Shown here piece by piece: positions 36,871-49,800 of a DNA stretch of 64,000 nt. The notes below the pieces were generated by a model, which made no database searches, was not told the origin of the DNA, and saw only the letters and a program-made list of their open reading frames with translations. The position numbers were made by a program, and so were the translations under genes. The stretch spans positions 2,792,001-2,856,000 of the forward strand of contig JAJNNQ010000126.1 of the NCBI GenBank assembly GCA_027886175.1. The letters run 5' to 3'. Each line of letters starts with the position of its first letter. Position 1 is the first letter of the stretch. Source of the DNA: Phylloscopus collybita. Taxonomy: Eukaryota > Chordata > Aves > Passeriformes > Phylloscopidae.

Positions 36871-37547
36871 CCAGAAAAGGAGTGTCAGCCTTGAAGAGCT
36901 CTGGGAAGCACAAACACAGCAGAGGACCAGAGCTGTGTCCTAGCTTTGAGAGCAAGGTCTGATTGGTGTGTTTTCTGGGAGTGATACCTGACAGCAACAA
37001 GAGCAAACTGTTCCTCCTCCAGGGCTTAATTAATGGTGAAACCTAATTAATCCAGTTGCACTTCTGAAATCTTTCACTCTAAATTATGGCTCTTAATCTC
37101 ACAGTCACTCATCCAAAATCAAATGTCTTGGTTATTCAGCAGCTCTGCAGTTAATCTCCCTGACTGAAGTGGGTGAAAGCCAAGGATGCCTGAGACTCTC
37201 CCTCTTTTGGTTTTGAAAATCCTGTTTTTGTGACTGACTCACGAACAGATGGATGTCCTTGGTGGACTGCTCAGACTCAGATGAGCCTACCCACCCTGTA
37301 GGGCTGTGTGTATGGAAAAAGTGGGGATTGTGGGAATGTTTCACTTCATTCCAAGGAAAACAGAAGAAAGTGCTGCTGGCTATGACAAGAAGCAACCCTG
37401 ACTTGTGTCTCTGACTGGGGGGTTCTTGGTGACAACATCCCTCCTCCAGCCTCATGCAAACCACTGTGGGCTTCCTGAACCATGCTGAGGTGCTGTCACC
37501 GTTGGTGTTGCCACCCAGCATCAGAAACATCACATCCTGCAATCCTA
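36871..37547. other. intergenic, nothing recognised
   Basis: No gene or clear repeat. A 152-codon minus-strand frame at 37132-37590 has no family resemblance and runs into CR1. Confidence 0.45.
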
Positions 37548-38440
37548 AAATCATAGAATGGCCTGAATTGGAAGAGACCCTAATGATCACCTGGTTCTAA
37601 CCCCCCTGCTGTGGGCAGGAACACCTTCCACTAGACCAGTTGCCCAGAGCTCCATCCAGCCTGCCCCTGAACACTTCCAGGGATGGGGCATCCACAACTT
37701 CCTTGGGCAACCTATGCCAGTGTCTCACCACCCTCACAGTAAAGAATTCCTTTGCAGTACCTAATCTAAACCTACTCTCAGTCTAAATCCATGCCCCATG
37801 TCCTGCCACTGCATGCTCTTGTAAAAAGTCTCTCTCCATAGTACTTGCAGAGTCCTTTCAGGTACTAGAAGGTCAAAATTAGATTATCCCTAAGACTTCT
37901 CCTTTCCAGGCTGAAAAATTCCAATTGTTTCAGCCTTTCCTGATAGGAGAGGTGCTCCATCCCTCTGACCACCTTTGTGGCCTCCTCTGGCCTCTCTCCA
38001 GCAGGTCCCTGTCCTTCCTGTGCTGGGACCCAGAGCTGATGCAGCACTGCAGGTGGGCTCTCAGCAGAGCAGAGCAGAGGGGCAGAATCCCCTCCCTGGC
38101 CCTGCTGCCCACCCTGCTCTGGATGCAGCCCAGGACACGTTTGGCTCTCTGGGCTGTGAGTGCCCATGGCTGGGTCATGTCCAGCCTCTCATCCCCCAGC
38201 AGCACCCCCAGGTCCTTCTGGGCAGGGCTGCTGTGATCTGTCCATCCCCAGCCTGTGTTGATACCCAGGGTTGCTGTGACCCAGGTGCAGCACCAGCACT
38301 TGGTCTGGTTAAACCTCAGGAGATTCCTGTGTGCCTTCTCCTAGAGCTTGTCTAGGTCCCTCTGGACAAACTCAGGCATCGGGTGCGTTCAGCTTGGTCT
38401 CATCTTCAAATTTGCTGAGGGTGTGGAGTTACCCAGAGGG
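37548..38440 (-). mobile_element. CR1 LINE 3' fragment, about 0.9 kb
   Basis: The + strand opens with AATCATAGAATGGCCTG, the complement of a CR1 3' terminus. Blocks near 37705-37735 and 37905-38230 match the CR1 reverse-transcriptase 3' portion and untranslated region. Frames on both strands are remnants only. Confidence 0.9.
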
Positions 38441-38805
38441 AAGATGAATTTCCCACCTTAAAAATCTCAAATCCACTGAAATTTGGCAATGGAAACTCCT
38501 TTACTTAAAACCGTGCAATAATTCTTCATCTCAAAAGCTGGGGTTTTTCTTTCTGTCTATTCCAGGTATAAATGAAATATGTGGATTATAATGCAGAGAT
38601 TTAATAGAGAGTGCAGAGTCTTTGTTGTTAAAATTATTCAGAAGAGAAGATGGAAATATTCTGCAGGTACTGGGGAAAAAAATCTGTCCCTAGAGAAGTG
38701 ACTCCAGGCATTTGAAAGAATCAGTCAACTGAAAAATGTTTGTCACAAGTTTTTTGGCAATGGAAAGGCAGACATTGTTATGGGACCCATGAACATGGAG
38801 CAATC

Positions 38806-38960
38806 ACAGATCACAGAATATTCTGCGTTGAAAGGGGATCACAAGGATCAGCCTCACCTCGAGTGCTGGGGGCAGTTCTGGATCACAAGGATCACAAAGT
38901 CCAACACTTCATTGAATGGTCTCCATACTGGGACCAAACCTGCAATCCTAGTATTACTTG
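38806..38960 (-). mobile_element. mosaic CR1 tail with a templated insert
   Basis: A minus-strand CR1 tail (ATCACAGAATATTCTGCG start) is split by 29 bp (38851-38879) that resemble a different part of CR1 in the opposite orientation (compare 39461-39491). The 15-bp GGATCACAAGGATCA is present on both sides (38836-38850 and 38880-38894). Confidence 0.7.
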
Positions 38961-39111
38961 CACAGTGCTCTAACACACTGAGACAATCTCAGCCAAGAGA
39001 TTATATAGATTTGTTCAAGCTGTTTGGGATTTTTAAGGAAAATAAAAACACCTAGAAATTAGGGTTATTTTCAATAACTAAAGTGCATTAGAAATCTTCC
39101 ATTGAAGTTGT

Positions 39112-39950
39112 TCCAGCCACACTAAATTGGGAAGAGCTGTTGACTCCCATGAAGGCAGAGGCCCCGCAGAGAGACCTCAACAAATTAGAGAGGTGGACAA
39201 TCACCAACCATGTGAAGTTTAACAAGGACAATAACAGATTCTGCACTGGGATGGGGCAATCCTGGATGTATGGACAGACTGGGGAACCAGAGGCTGGAAA
39301 GCAGTGCCATGGAAAGGACCTGGGGGCCCTGGTCTGTGGCAAGCTGAACACAAGCCAGCAGTGCCCTGGCAGCCAGGAGGGCCACCCCTGTCCTGGGGGC
39401 ATCAGGGACAGCATCAGCTGAGCAAGGGAGGGGATGGTCCTGCTCTGCTCTGCACTGGGGCAGCCTCACCTCCAGTGCTGGGGGCACTTCTGGGTGCCAC
39501 AGTGTAAGGGAGATACAAAACTACTGGAGAGTGTCCAAAGCACAGCCACAAGGACAGTGAAGGGTCTGGAGGGGAAGCTGTATGAGGAGTGGCTGAGATC
39601 ACCCAGTCTGCTCAGCCTGGAGAAGAGGACACTGAGGGGAGACCTCAGTGCAGTTACAGCCACCTTGTGAGGTTCGGAAGAGCAGGGACAGGCACTGATC
39701 TCTTCTCTGTGGTGACAGTGACAGGACACGAGGGAATGACCTGAAGTTTAACAGGCAGGGTTATGTTCCATGTCAGAAAAGGGTTCTTTACATAGAGAGT
39801 GGCTGGGCACTGGATCAGGCTCTGTTTGGACAATGCTCTCAGCCACATGGTGGGATTCACAGGGATGTCATGTGCAGGGCCAGGACACGGACTTTGATTC
39901 TTGTGGCTTCCTTTCATCTCAGGATATTTTATGATTCTTCTATTTCATTG
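39112..39950 (+). mobile_element. CR1 LINE 3' fragment, about 0.8 kb
   Basis: Sense CR1 fragment running from the 'gagctgttgactccc' block through 'gagaagaggacactgagggg' (39621-39640) to a degenerate ATGATTCTTCTATTTC tail near 39931-39947. The frame is broken repeatedly. Confidence 0.9.
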
Positions 39951-41273
39951 TTTTCTGTCTTCGGAGGTAAAAATTCAGAAGAACAGTTGTAACTTAGAAA
40001 GACCAACAATAGTGAGCTATTACAGTGATTTCTTGCTTTGTGAAGTGGCCATATGTTCCCAGAATTAGATTCATTCTCCATAAAGCAGTAACAAAAAAAT
40101 CACAGATTTATTGGTGGTAATGTGCTACTCCCTGTAATAAGGAACAATAATTTTTAAAGCTGAAGTTTTCTGCTAAAATTACGCTAATTTTCATCTTTCA
40201 TAAGTGACAATGAAAATAAGCACTCGGAGCAAGACATGTCTGGTTTTTCTGAATGGCAGCCTAAGCAACTTCTGAAACATCCTCTAAGTACCTTCTCTGC
40301 TAACATCGAGACTGTGAAATCATGCCCTGCTTTCTCTGTGGTGAAATTTCAATCAACAGTCAGGGAGGAGTTTTACAAAAGTTGAATAGCGAGGAAGGCA
40401 GATTTGCACAACACATTTAAGTGCTTGACTGTATAACCTCCTTCCCACCTAATGTCTGCTCCTGCAAATTTAAAATACATCTCCTGTGCCATCACACAGC
40501 GCTGGCTTCACACGCCAAGCGGATTTTATGTCTCTTCAGGGACCACATTATTTTTGCACACAGGGTACAAAAAGCTCTAGACTCCATTATCCTTCACTGG
40601 AATATGTGTAGTACCAATTATGTCACAGAGATCAAGATAATTTTTAATGACTCTAAGAAATTTCCCTTGCCTTCATGAAATGCACACTTCTTAGGACCTC
40701 AAAGCTGCACTTACTCAGTTCTAAACACGGCTAAATTATACTTCAAGGAAGTGATTCATTATAGTCATTTTTATTCAGAGACTCATTACTTATGGTATCT
40801 GAGCAACTTTCTTGTAGATAAATTGACACAGTTTTCAAATTTTTTTCCCCCCACTTTGCTTCTTATCTTTAAAGATCAGCAACAACTAATCATAGCAACT
40901 ATGGATTTTGTACGCACATCATTTCCTATTAAAGGAAATGCAGTGTATTACACGTGAGTCACTACAAAATGAAAAGTTTTCATTATCTGTTCTTTTGAAT
41001 AAAATTGATATTCATGCTACCGTGCTGCTGCAAATTACCATCAAACCATCAATTACAGTGTTGACTAATAGGTTTTTTTTTATAACTTTGCCCCTCAACA
41101 GGAAAGCAAGCAGATTTATAACCAGAATTTGCCTTCCATCTATATACGGGTGCTCAGTGTCCCTGATCAGGAGTCACACAGCATTTTGAAGAGCCTCTAA
41201 CACATCCTTCAGGTCAAGCACATGGTGCTTGTTTCATGAGGGGTAGATATCTCATGGATGTCCCACCACTTGG
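39951..41273. other. intergenic; candidate conserved block 40120-40640
   Basis: AT-rich, repeat-free sequence without long frames, 5-6 kb downstream of CRHBP. It has isolated CpGs (TTACGC, CACTCGG, ACATCGAG, TAGCGAGG, AGCGCTGG, CACGCC) in otherwise CpG-poor DNA, suggesting constraint. Unproven. Confidence 0.3.
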
Positions 41274-41560
41274 CACCCACTGTGCCCTGGGAGCCAGGAG
41301 GGCCACCCCTGTCCTGGGGGCACCAGGCACAGCATCAGCCAGGCAAGGGAGGGGATTGTTCTGCTCTGCTCTGCTCTGCTCTGCTCTGCTCTGCTCTGCT
41401 CTGCTCTGCTCTGGGGCAACCTCACCTCCAGTGCTGGGGGCACTTCTGGGTGCCACAGTGTAAGAAAAATATAAGGCTATTAGAGAGCATCCAGAGGAGG
41501 GCTATGAAGGAGGGAAAGGTCCTGGAGGAGAAGCTGTATGAGGAATGCCTCAGTGCTTCA
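41274..41560 (+). mobile_element. CR1 LINE internal fragment
   Basis: It parallels part of the 39112-39950 element (shared GCCAGGAGGGCCACCCCTGT and CAGTGCTGGGGGCACTTCTG). It is truncated on both sides and contains the CTGCT expansion. Confidence 0.88.
41361..41410. repeat. (CTGCT)10 pentanucleotide repeat inside CR1
   Basis: Ten perfect CTGCT units, followed by CTGGGG. The related CR1 copy has about two units at the same place (39440-39449). Confidence 0.97.
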
Positions 41561-44500
41561 GCCAGGAGATCACATGCCCCATAGCTGGAGGACAAACATC
41601 TCCTGAACTTTAAGCTCACAGGCACAGCACCCCAGCTCTCCTCCTTTGCCCTGGTGCCATCCCTGGCTCTCACCTGTTGAGTGAGACAACTGTGCCTCTT
41701 CCCCTACAGGATTTCATCCTGGGATGCCTCCCTCTGCTGGTGGTGAGGAGGTGCTTGGGGAGGGCTCTTTTTTGTGGAGAACAGCAGAAGCTGCTCTATC
41801 ATTCACTCTGACCATCATCATGGCCCACTGACTACTGCACATACCTTGGATATCTGCAGATGAAGGCAGGCACTGGCATGCATTTAAATAAAACATTATA
41901 TAAAGTGCAGTTATTAAAACCATAAGAGGTAATAGTAGAGGGGATGACTGAGTACTTGTCACACAACAACAACAACAAAAATCACAGAATTATCATAATG
42001 GCAGATGATAAAAAAATCATAATAGTTTGTCTGAAGAACAATCACTGTCTTTGGAAAACTCAGCTTTAATTAACTGGCAGATGCCAGCAGATATGTACAG
42101 CACAGTGGAATGGACTGAACTAAAGAAGCTGGATGGTGATGACTTCTTCTGTTCAGATGCTGGAAGTTCAATTAGGGGGATGGGGGTGCTTGCTGAGAGT
42201 CTCAGCTGATCCCACCTGGCTTCCCCCAGCCCCAAACCCCTTCTGATGGTGACAAGTCACAGGAGGTGTGTGGCTCAGCAGGAGCTGGACACATGCAGCT
42301 GCACAACCTACACCTACTGCAACCCAAAACAGGCATCTCCTGAGATCAGAACTCTCTGCCTGCGGACTTTGCAGGTCCCAAAAAGCCCTTCAATATAGAG
42401 CTGGGCATATAGGCATACAGTCAAAACCTAACCTCCCTGGAGAGATTCTACTTTATAGAAAGAAGTCTGTATTTACAAGCAAAAAAAAATCTCTTCTGAT
42501 GAGAAATCTTTGGGCCCAAGGATTACACCAAGCAGGCAGGCAACAAGCAGGTTCAAAGCACTTTGTTGTCTCTTCTGTGAGGATACAAGACATAACAAAA
42601 TCAACAATATCTCTAAGTTGGTCTGTTGGTCTCATTCCTGCTCAAATTCAGGTATTGGAGTAAACTGAGCATTAAACTTTTGAGGGAGGTCCAAACATAG
42701 ACCCAAGTTTATGGTTTTCCTTAAAAATATTTCTGTTTGGAAATCTGGCCAGTTTGCAAGGCAAATGAGATTGATAAGACATGTTTCTTACACTGCCATA
42801 ATTGAATTTCAGTTACAGTAAATCATCCTTCAGTCCTGCCAGACACAACAATCAATTGGAAGCCAAAAATGAAGTATGCCAAATGAAGTGGTGACCAAAC
42901 AGGGTCTCTGACTGTTTAATCAGTCAGGCTCCACCCTCACCTTTGGGAATGTGTAGGCAGTTTCTTATTGTACAGACAATCCTCTGTCCTCATGCTACTG
43001 CAAGCTCCAGGGCTGAGCTGAAACTTTGGGAAGAAGTAATATTACTAGTGTAACTGGTGAAAAAAGACTCCTGTTAAAGTACACTGGGCTCCTTTAAGTA
43101 AAAGAGAGGACAAAAAATATAAAAGACCCGCTTAGAAGCAGGAAGAATTGGATCCTCAAAATAAGAGGCAGAAAAGAAGTAAATCTGGAAAGCTTCACAG
43201 AGTCATCCCTGCATAATGAAGTCCATTCTTAATGCAGATGACACCCACATTTATCATCTCATTACATCCAAACACGTAGCTATTTTTGGAAGGAGATTGT
43301 TTTTGGCTGATCCATTTGTCACTAGAGCTGTATCAGCCCTACCTGTCCAAATACAATATTTTTCATGTTAGAAATAGATTCTTCACAAAACATGGAAATT
43401 GCCCTCTGTGTACTACCATAATCTGGTTAGATTGAACACAGATAATGGGGATTACAAAAATAAGAAACCTGCTCATTCTCAGCCCATCTGAGCTGTCAAT
43501 CTCCACAGGCAGTGAATGGTGCAGTTTTATGGGGAGGTGAGGATACAGTGGAAATGGTGCTGAGAAGATCTAATCTAAAATGAAGAATGAAGTAGTCTGA
43601 ATCCTGGGAGATTTGTCCAAGTGGTTGTGGCTTGCTCTTGTCCAAAGACAGCTTAATTGAGGAGCATGATCCATCAGAGTGTGTTCCCATCTCCTGGCCA
43701 ATTTGGACAGTTGTTCTTAGCATCTTATTAAGGAAAAGTGGAGCAGGAGGGGAAAGTTCTGACAAGTGTGTATTTGCATACTTTACAGAGGACACATCAA
43801 AGTCAAGTAGATTTTGGTGCCTGCCTTGCATCAAATGCAAAAGGAAAATCATTTGGAAAAGACCAAGCTGGTTCATCATAACCCAGGGGTATGATTAGGA
43901 GACACCATCACTGAAAAGCCATCAGCAACTTCAAAACAACTGTCTCAAGAACTGGTGCACAACTTAATTCTGAGCAATAAGATCACAGAAATAGATCCCA
44001 CCTATGCTCTTGTTTCTTGTAGGATTGATTAATTGCCATGCTTATTTAGTTATTGATTAGTTGGTTAACTACGAATTCCTGTACATCTTACTGCTAACTC
44101 CTAATTACTGCTGTTTTTTCGTATTGGGATATGGCTTCTTTGATGTTTTCTAATTTACAGAGGTGTAGTACAGTATGCAGTAAGCTTGCAAAACTCAAAC
44201 GTGGAGTAAAACCAAGTGTGTCCAAATGCCAGTGAGCAGTGTGCTCACAGCAGTCCCCAGCCCCTCAGGGATGTTCTGTCTGGAGGGCACTCAGCAGATC
44301 ATCTGGGCAGTTCCACCAAGCTGCTCAGGGCCTTAGCCAGTGAAGGGTGGAGTTCTCCATGGACAGGGAGGCCATAACCTGGCTACTCAGCACTATGTGA
44401 TCCCTCCAACTGTGTTCTAGGCCTAAAACACCCTCTCCATCACCAGGGAATTGGAAAGCAGTGAATAAGGTAGGCAGGCTGTCCAGCACCATGGCTCCTG

Positions 44501-44921
44501 CTAAACAGCTGCTGTTTTGTCATCAGCCTGCCAGCACAGACTCTCAAAGCTGGTGGGCAGGAGCAGTGTCCTTAGAGAGACAACTTGCCCAGCCTCACTG
44601 CAAAGGGAGATGCAGCAGGCCAGGGGGGTTAGAGGGGGCTTTGGAGCAAACCTAATGACCACTTCAGTGGTGTCTCAGCACTGACATCCTGATGCTGGAT
44701 GGAAACTGGATGCAGACAGTAGTACTATCACACTGCGTGCTGAGCAGAGGCTGTGGGATCTCATCCTGGATTTTATTATTATACTAGAGTAATAATGGGG
44801 CTGGGAGGTGTGCTCTGAGCCAAGACCCTCTCGAGATCTGTCTCACTGAATACTTGGAGTCATCCACAGTGTCAGGGCCCTCTTGCTGGTCAGCAGTGAG
44901 AAACAGTGCCTGGGAGCATCA
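41561..44921. other. intergenic, nothing recognised
   Basis: No gene supported. Overlapping frames on both strands at 43496-43898 lack family features. No clear repeat was seen apart from short A-runs and an ACA run near 41965. Confidence 0.5.
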
Positions 44922-44926
44922 GGCAC

Positions 44927-45420
44927 TGTCTTGGTTTTGAAAGACAGGTATCTGCCAGGGAAAACTGGAGTTTCCCTTGGAATGGAGAATGTGGTTCTGT
45001 TGGAGTAGAGATGATCCTGAGAGAAAAGGGTCCAGTGAGGGTGAGAAGGATCCAGTCTTCCTCTGGGAATTGGGTGGAACCAGATCCCTGTTAGGTTAGG
45101 TGTTCCTAAGTCTCAGTTTTTATCCAGACAGGAATGATTGGCTCCCCTCACTGGGTGGAGCATCTCACAATGGGATGATGGAATGTGTCCTGTCCTTGGT
45201 GAGCCTTAATGGCCCATTAGCAGAAAATATCCCCCTGGAGGGAGGACAGGTGGTGAAAGAGATAAAAACACTGCCCCACCTGGTTTGAACAGCTGGCCCA
45301 TTATCAGAAGGCATCTGCCCCCCTCCCCCCAGAGTTACAAGAGATAAAGAAAGAACATCTCCCCAGCTGCTTTCAACAAATGAAATAGAATACACATTTT
45401 TGGTTCCATAACCCAAGACA
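44927..45420 (-). mobile_element. internally deleted solo LTR, copy 6 (subfamily A), TSD GGCAC
   Basis: Both termini are intact (TGTCTTGG, CCAAGACA) and a perfect GGCAC duplication flanks it (44922-44926, 45421-45425). It is only 494 bp long: about 200 bp is missing at 44990/44991, where GAATGGAGAATG passes directly into TGGTTCTGTTGG, removing the AGTAAA poly(A)-like site. Confidence 0.93.
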
Positions 45421-45425
45421 GGCAC

Positions 45426-46500
45426 CCAAAACAGATCAGGCAACTGGCACCAAAACCCTGTTTGTTAGGCTCTGCTGATCAGGGTGCCCAGGATTGTCAC
45501 CCGAGCTGCAGGCATCTCAGCTTCTCCATATGCTCTGGACATAATACTTGAGTAAGCCACACAGGTGCTTCAAATTCATGCAGCAGTCAACAAACAAGTC
45601 TCTGCACAGTTAGATGCAAGGATCTATTTGTAATTTTTACTACATACAGTCATCTTCACTGCTTAGGGAAAATGATTTGATTGACGTTTTTTGGAACATA
45701 CAGTCTGGATACCCTACGTGCGAGTATTGAAATCTTCAAAAAAGGGAGGGGAAATGCTGCCCAACCTGTGACTGGTATATCATCTACAGGAATGGAGGGT
45801 TAATACATTTTTCTGGAAAGAGGAACCTAAAGAAAGGGTATTGCTCATATGTAGAACAAGAGAACTTACGTAAATTCAAAGTGATCTATTTTTGCCACTG
45901 TTAATTAAATGTTATCTTGCATGCTTCATGCTTACAAATCACTCCAGCTATTGTCAGATCTCAAGTAGCTTCCCTTAATTTCTTTTTCTTCAGTGAAACC
46001 AATTTGAAAGTCTCTTTCAGTGATTTGTTTTTAATTGGAAAGCACTCCCGAATGCAAGATTGAACAATATGGTCACTGATGTGCATTGATACTGACAGAG
46101 CGTTATTTGTCAAGCCTGTGTTTAGGAGTGAACATCTGACTGGAATCTGTATCATGGTGTATTTTCACCCTTTTGCTTTTGCAAGACTGGATAAGCCTCA
46201 GGAGCTGTGAAGGTAAGAGAGCATCTCAGCTGTGCCAGGAGCACACAGACCCCAGGTTATCCAAAGGGAGGTGCTAGCAGCCTTCATAGACACACCAGCA
46301 AATGAAGCCAGCAGGTAAGTTGTGTTCATGTCCTCATCATCATCATCCCTCATGACAGTGGAGACAGGGAGAAGGGAAAGTCTAAAGCTGTTTACTTCTT
46401 TAAAAATAAAAGAAGCCAGGAAAAGAGCAGCTTTTGTCTGCTCTGCTGAGATGTCAGAGGATGCTAGTGACTGAGGCTGGAGTCACATTACTCAAGTCAT
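45426..46500. other. intergenic, nothing recognised
   Basis: No gene, RNA or repeat family recognised. Confidence 0.5.
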
Positions 46501-46808
46501 CTCCTTTCCTTCCTTTCCTTCCTTCCTTCCTTCCTTCCTTCCTTCCTTCCTTCCTTCCTTCCTTCCTTCCTTCCTTCCTTCCTTCCTTCCTTCCTTCCTT
46601 CCTTCCTTCCTTCCTTCCTTCCTTCCTTCCTTCCTTCCTTCCTTCCTTCCTTCCTTCCTTCCTTCCTTCCTTCCTTCCTTCCTTCCTTCCTTCCTTCCTT
46701 CCTTCCTTTCCTTCCTTCCTTTCCTTCCTTCCTTTCCTTCCTTCCTTTCCTTCCTTCCTTTCCTTCCTTCCTTTCCTTCCTTTCCTTCCTTTCCTTCCCT
46801 CCCTCCCT
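46501..46808. repeat. (TTCC)n microsatellite, about 308 bp
   Basis: Long nearly pure TTCC run, followed from about 46705 by a higher-order pattern of 13-bp and then 9-bp units with CCTTTCC interruptions, ending in CCCT units. All frames across it (194 codons on +, 181 and 130 on -) are repeat artefacts. Confidence 0.98.
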
Positions 46809-49800
46809 CTGGCTTCTCCAGTGTGTCTGACCTTCCTCTGTGCCACTCACATGAGAACCTGTCACATCACTCCCTGCCAAGCCAGCGAGACAGTGCAGCT
46901 TAGCAAAGGACTCAGCGAGCCACTGCGATTTGGGGCCAGGCGCGAACAACTGGGGCTGGGAGAGGGTGGAAACACAATCTCCCCTTTCTGGCAGTGGCAG
47001 GTTGCTGGAACAACCTGACACTTCCCAGATTGTTGTGAACAAAAGCTAGCTAAGGATCTGTTCCTGCTTTGGAATCTGATCCTGCTGCTAAGGACCTGAT
47101 CCTTTGTTTTCCAGGGACAACCCATTAGGCAGAAGGTTACAAATGGAAATGTTAAAGGAGACGATTTCCCTTTGCAATCTTCAGAGCACACTCTGGGGCC
47201 TAGCCACCCACCTGGTTTGTTTTCTTCAGTATTAATACTTAGGAAAAAGACTCAGAATCAACATCCCTCCCATCCTCTATTTATGCAAGCTTACAAATAC
47301 CATAAGGCAAATGGCTCCCCTGAGGAACGGCATACTGAACTCCCTCCTGATGTTGCACACCTTTAACAAGAGCTATAAAGTGGCATGATCTTAGCTGATG
47401 ATTTGTAATACATCTCTTGTTCTAGATCTTGCTGTTCTTGGCTTAACAGAACACTTGAAAAGGTTACCTGGCCTTTTAAAAGAAATGCATAGTAATGATT
47501 CTTTTTGTTGTTGTTGTTATTGTTGTTTTTTGTTTTGTTTTTGTTTGTTTTTGTTTTTTGGGGTGGGTTTATTTTTTGGGTTTTTTTGGGTTTTTTTTTC
47601 AAGACTCACATGGAGCCTTTTTACCCCCAGTAACATATTGTTCAGTGGTAATTCTCATTACACAGATAGTAAAAAGCCACTTGGTCAGGTTTCACTAGAA
47701 CTTCAAACAGTCCTTTCATTTGTCTTCTCCAAATTGTTCTAGTGCTCACATAGGTCCTGCCCTGCCTATAGTGACCACTGTCACAGGAACAGAAATGCTC
47801 AGCTCCTCAGGGACACACTCAGCACCCAGTGAAACCTTGCTCTGACTCAGCTGTGATTACTCACTCCTCTCTGTTGGGGGATTAGTCTCACCCTTGGTTT
47901 ACCACAGAGTTTTCCCACTGCTGCTTACATAAATGACTTTTTTATCCCACCGATGTTTGTGTTTTCAACATTGTCTATTAAACAATGAAGAATAAATTGG
48001 CCTTTAACAGGGATCCTGGCAAGGGTCCAGAATCCCCCACCCTTCTTCCCTCCACACTGGTGTAAAGAGAATGATTGCAGGGATACATAGTGAGATCACA
48101 TTTTAGCTGTAATGATATTAGGTTTTTCAGTCCATTTATTTTTTACTGATACTTGAATAAAAGAGAAAAAGATAGTATTTAGTGTCTAGGAACTGGAGTC
48201 CAGTGGTACAGGACTTAAACAGCAAAGATGGTTCAAGTAGATAAGATAGAACTATTCTAAGCCACAACCTGAGTTTGCATGCATCAAATAAGGTTGAGAA
48301 AACCTATGGGTCAAAACAGTATGCTGAAATACAGCTGTTCTGGGGAGACCAAAGCACAAAGTAATTTCCCCTTTTTTTGGCAGTTCACTAAAGTTCATAA
48401 AGCAGGAAGATATATTAATGGAACAGCATAGATTTTTTTTTTTATCCTGGATACTGAACCTTGAGATGCACTGAAAATATTTATATCATTTAACCAGAGG
48501 GTGCCACCAGCCAAAAAGGGCTGATGAACCATCAGTCTGGGCTAGTGTTGACCTGCTGCCAGCCTCTGTTCTGTACCAGATCTCCTCAGTACAAAACCTG
48601 GGCATGTTTCAGAGAGCAGATTCTCCCAGGTAGGATGGACCAGCCTGCATGTGACTAGCTTACTCTGCCAAAAATCAGACACCAGTAGGACACAGGGGAG
48701 TTGTAACACTACGTTATGACTGCAGGTCAAACTAGCATTTCCAATATTAAAACAGACAACAAACGTGGCTGGAAGGTGTCATCCAGCTGAGGTCAATGGA
48801 AGGTTCTTCCTCCATGCTGCCCCACCTCTGCTGCCTTTACAACAGCCTTGCTGAGAATGCTGCAGAAGCTGATATCACATGCTGGGGCACATATTCAAAA
48901 ATGCTGGGGGGTACCAGGTGTGCTGTGGAGAGGTCACTGAGCTGCAAGACCTTGAGATCCAGATGGCCTGTGAGTTCCCAGACTGGAGTGGCCTCAGTGA
49001 CCATATGAAACTATCCAGAACTGGCCACTGTGTTCAGCAAGAAGCTGCCAGCTCTTCTAGAGGCAGCTGTGACCTCAGTGGGGTGGGAGATCTGGGTGTC
49101 CTCTCTCATCTCAGATCCTTTTTCCTTATTGCATTAGTTGACTTTCTTCCTCTGAGCATGCCCTAGTTAGCTGAGGCCATCTTCTGCCAGTGAGCTGAGC
49201 CTTTGACCCAGAAATCTGTAAGATGAGTGACCTTAAAAGTTCCATATTGACCCTGTGATACCAGAGAAAGTCAGAAAAACAGTTTTAAGTGGTTTACACC
49301 TGAATTTTGCTTGCAGTGAAGCTAAGAATAAGAGATGCCAGAAATGGAGCTGGGGTTTCTGTCTTTGCTGTTGTTCCCTCTCATGGTCTCTGCATGTTTG
49401 TCTTGTCTAAGGCTTCACAGTCAAAAGGATGCATCAGCTGCCCCCCTCATCCTTCCTCTAGAGACAGCTCCTTAGTAAATCTCTCAACTAATGAAAAAAT
49501 ATTAATGTTGATTAAATGAAAACCACTCTTGACATTTCAGATGCCTTTTACTATATTGGCAGAATAGGAGTAGGAATGAAAAGTGGTTTGTGTGTTTTGT
49601 AAGAAATCTGTTCATTAATAGCAATTGTTTTCAAATTACAAAGCTAGTAAAGACCTCTATTCCATCCCCTAAATCTTATTTAACTTTCAAAGGAGGAGAG
49701 CAGGCTATTTATCTTACTTGAAAACTTGATTATGTCTTATCCATTACATGGGAAGACCAAGACTGAGGTATAAGAACACAGACAGCCAACAGCAGCACCA

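Noticed and set aside
43496..43898. 127-codon minus and 88-codon plus frames
   Set aside because: They overlap each other, lack splice or start context and resemble no known family.
46434..47042. Long frames of 194, 181 and 130 codons
   Set aside because: They are translations of the TTCC microsatellite and have no protein character.
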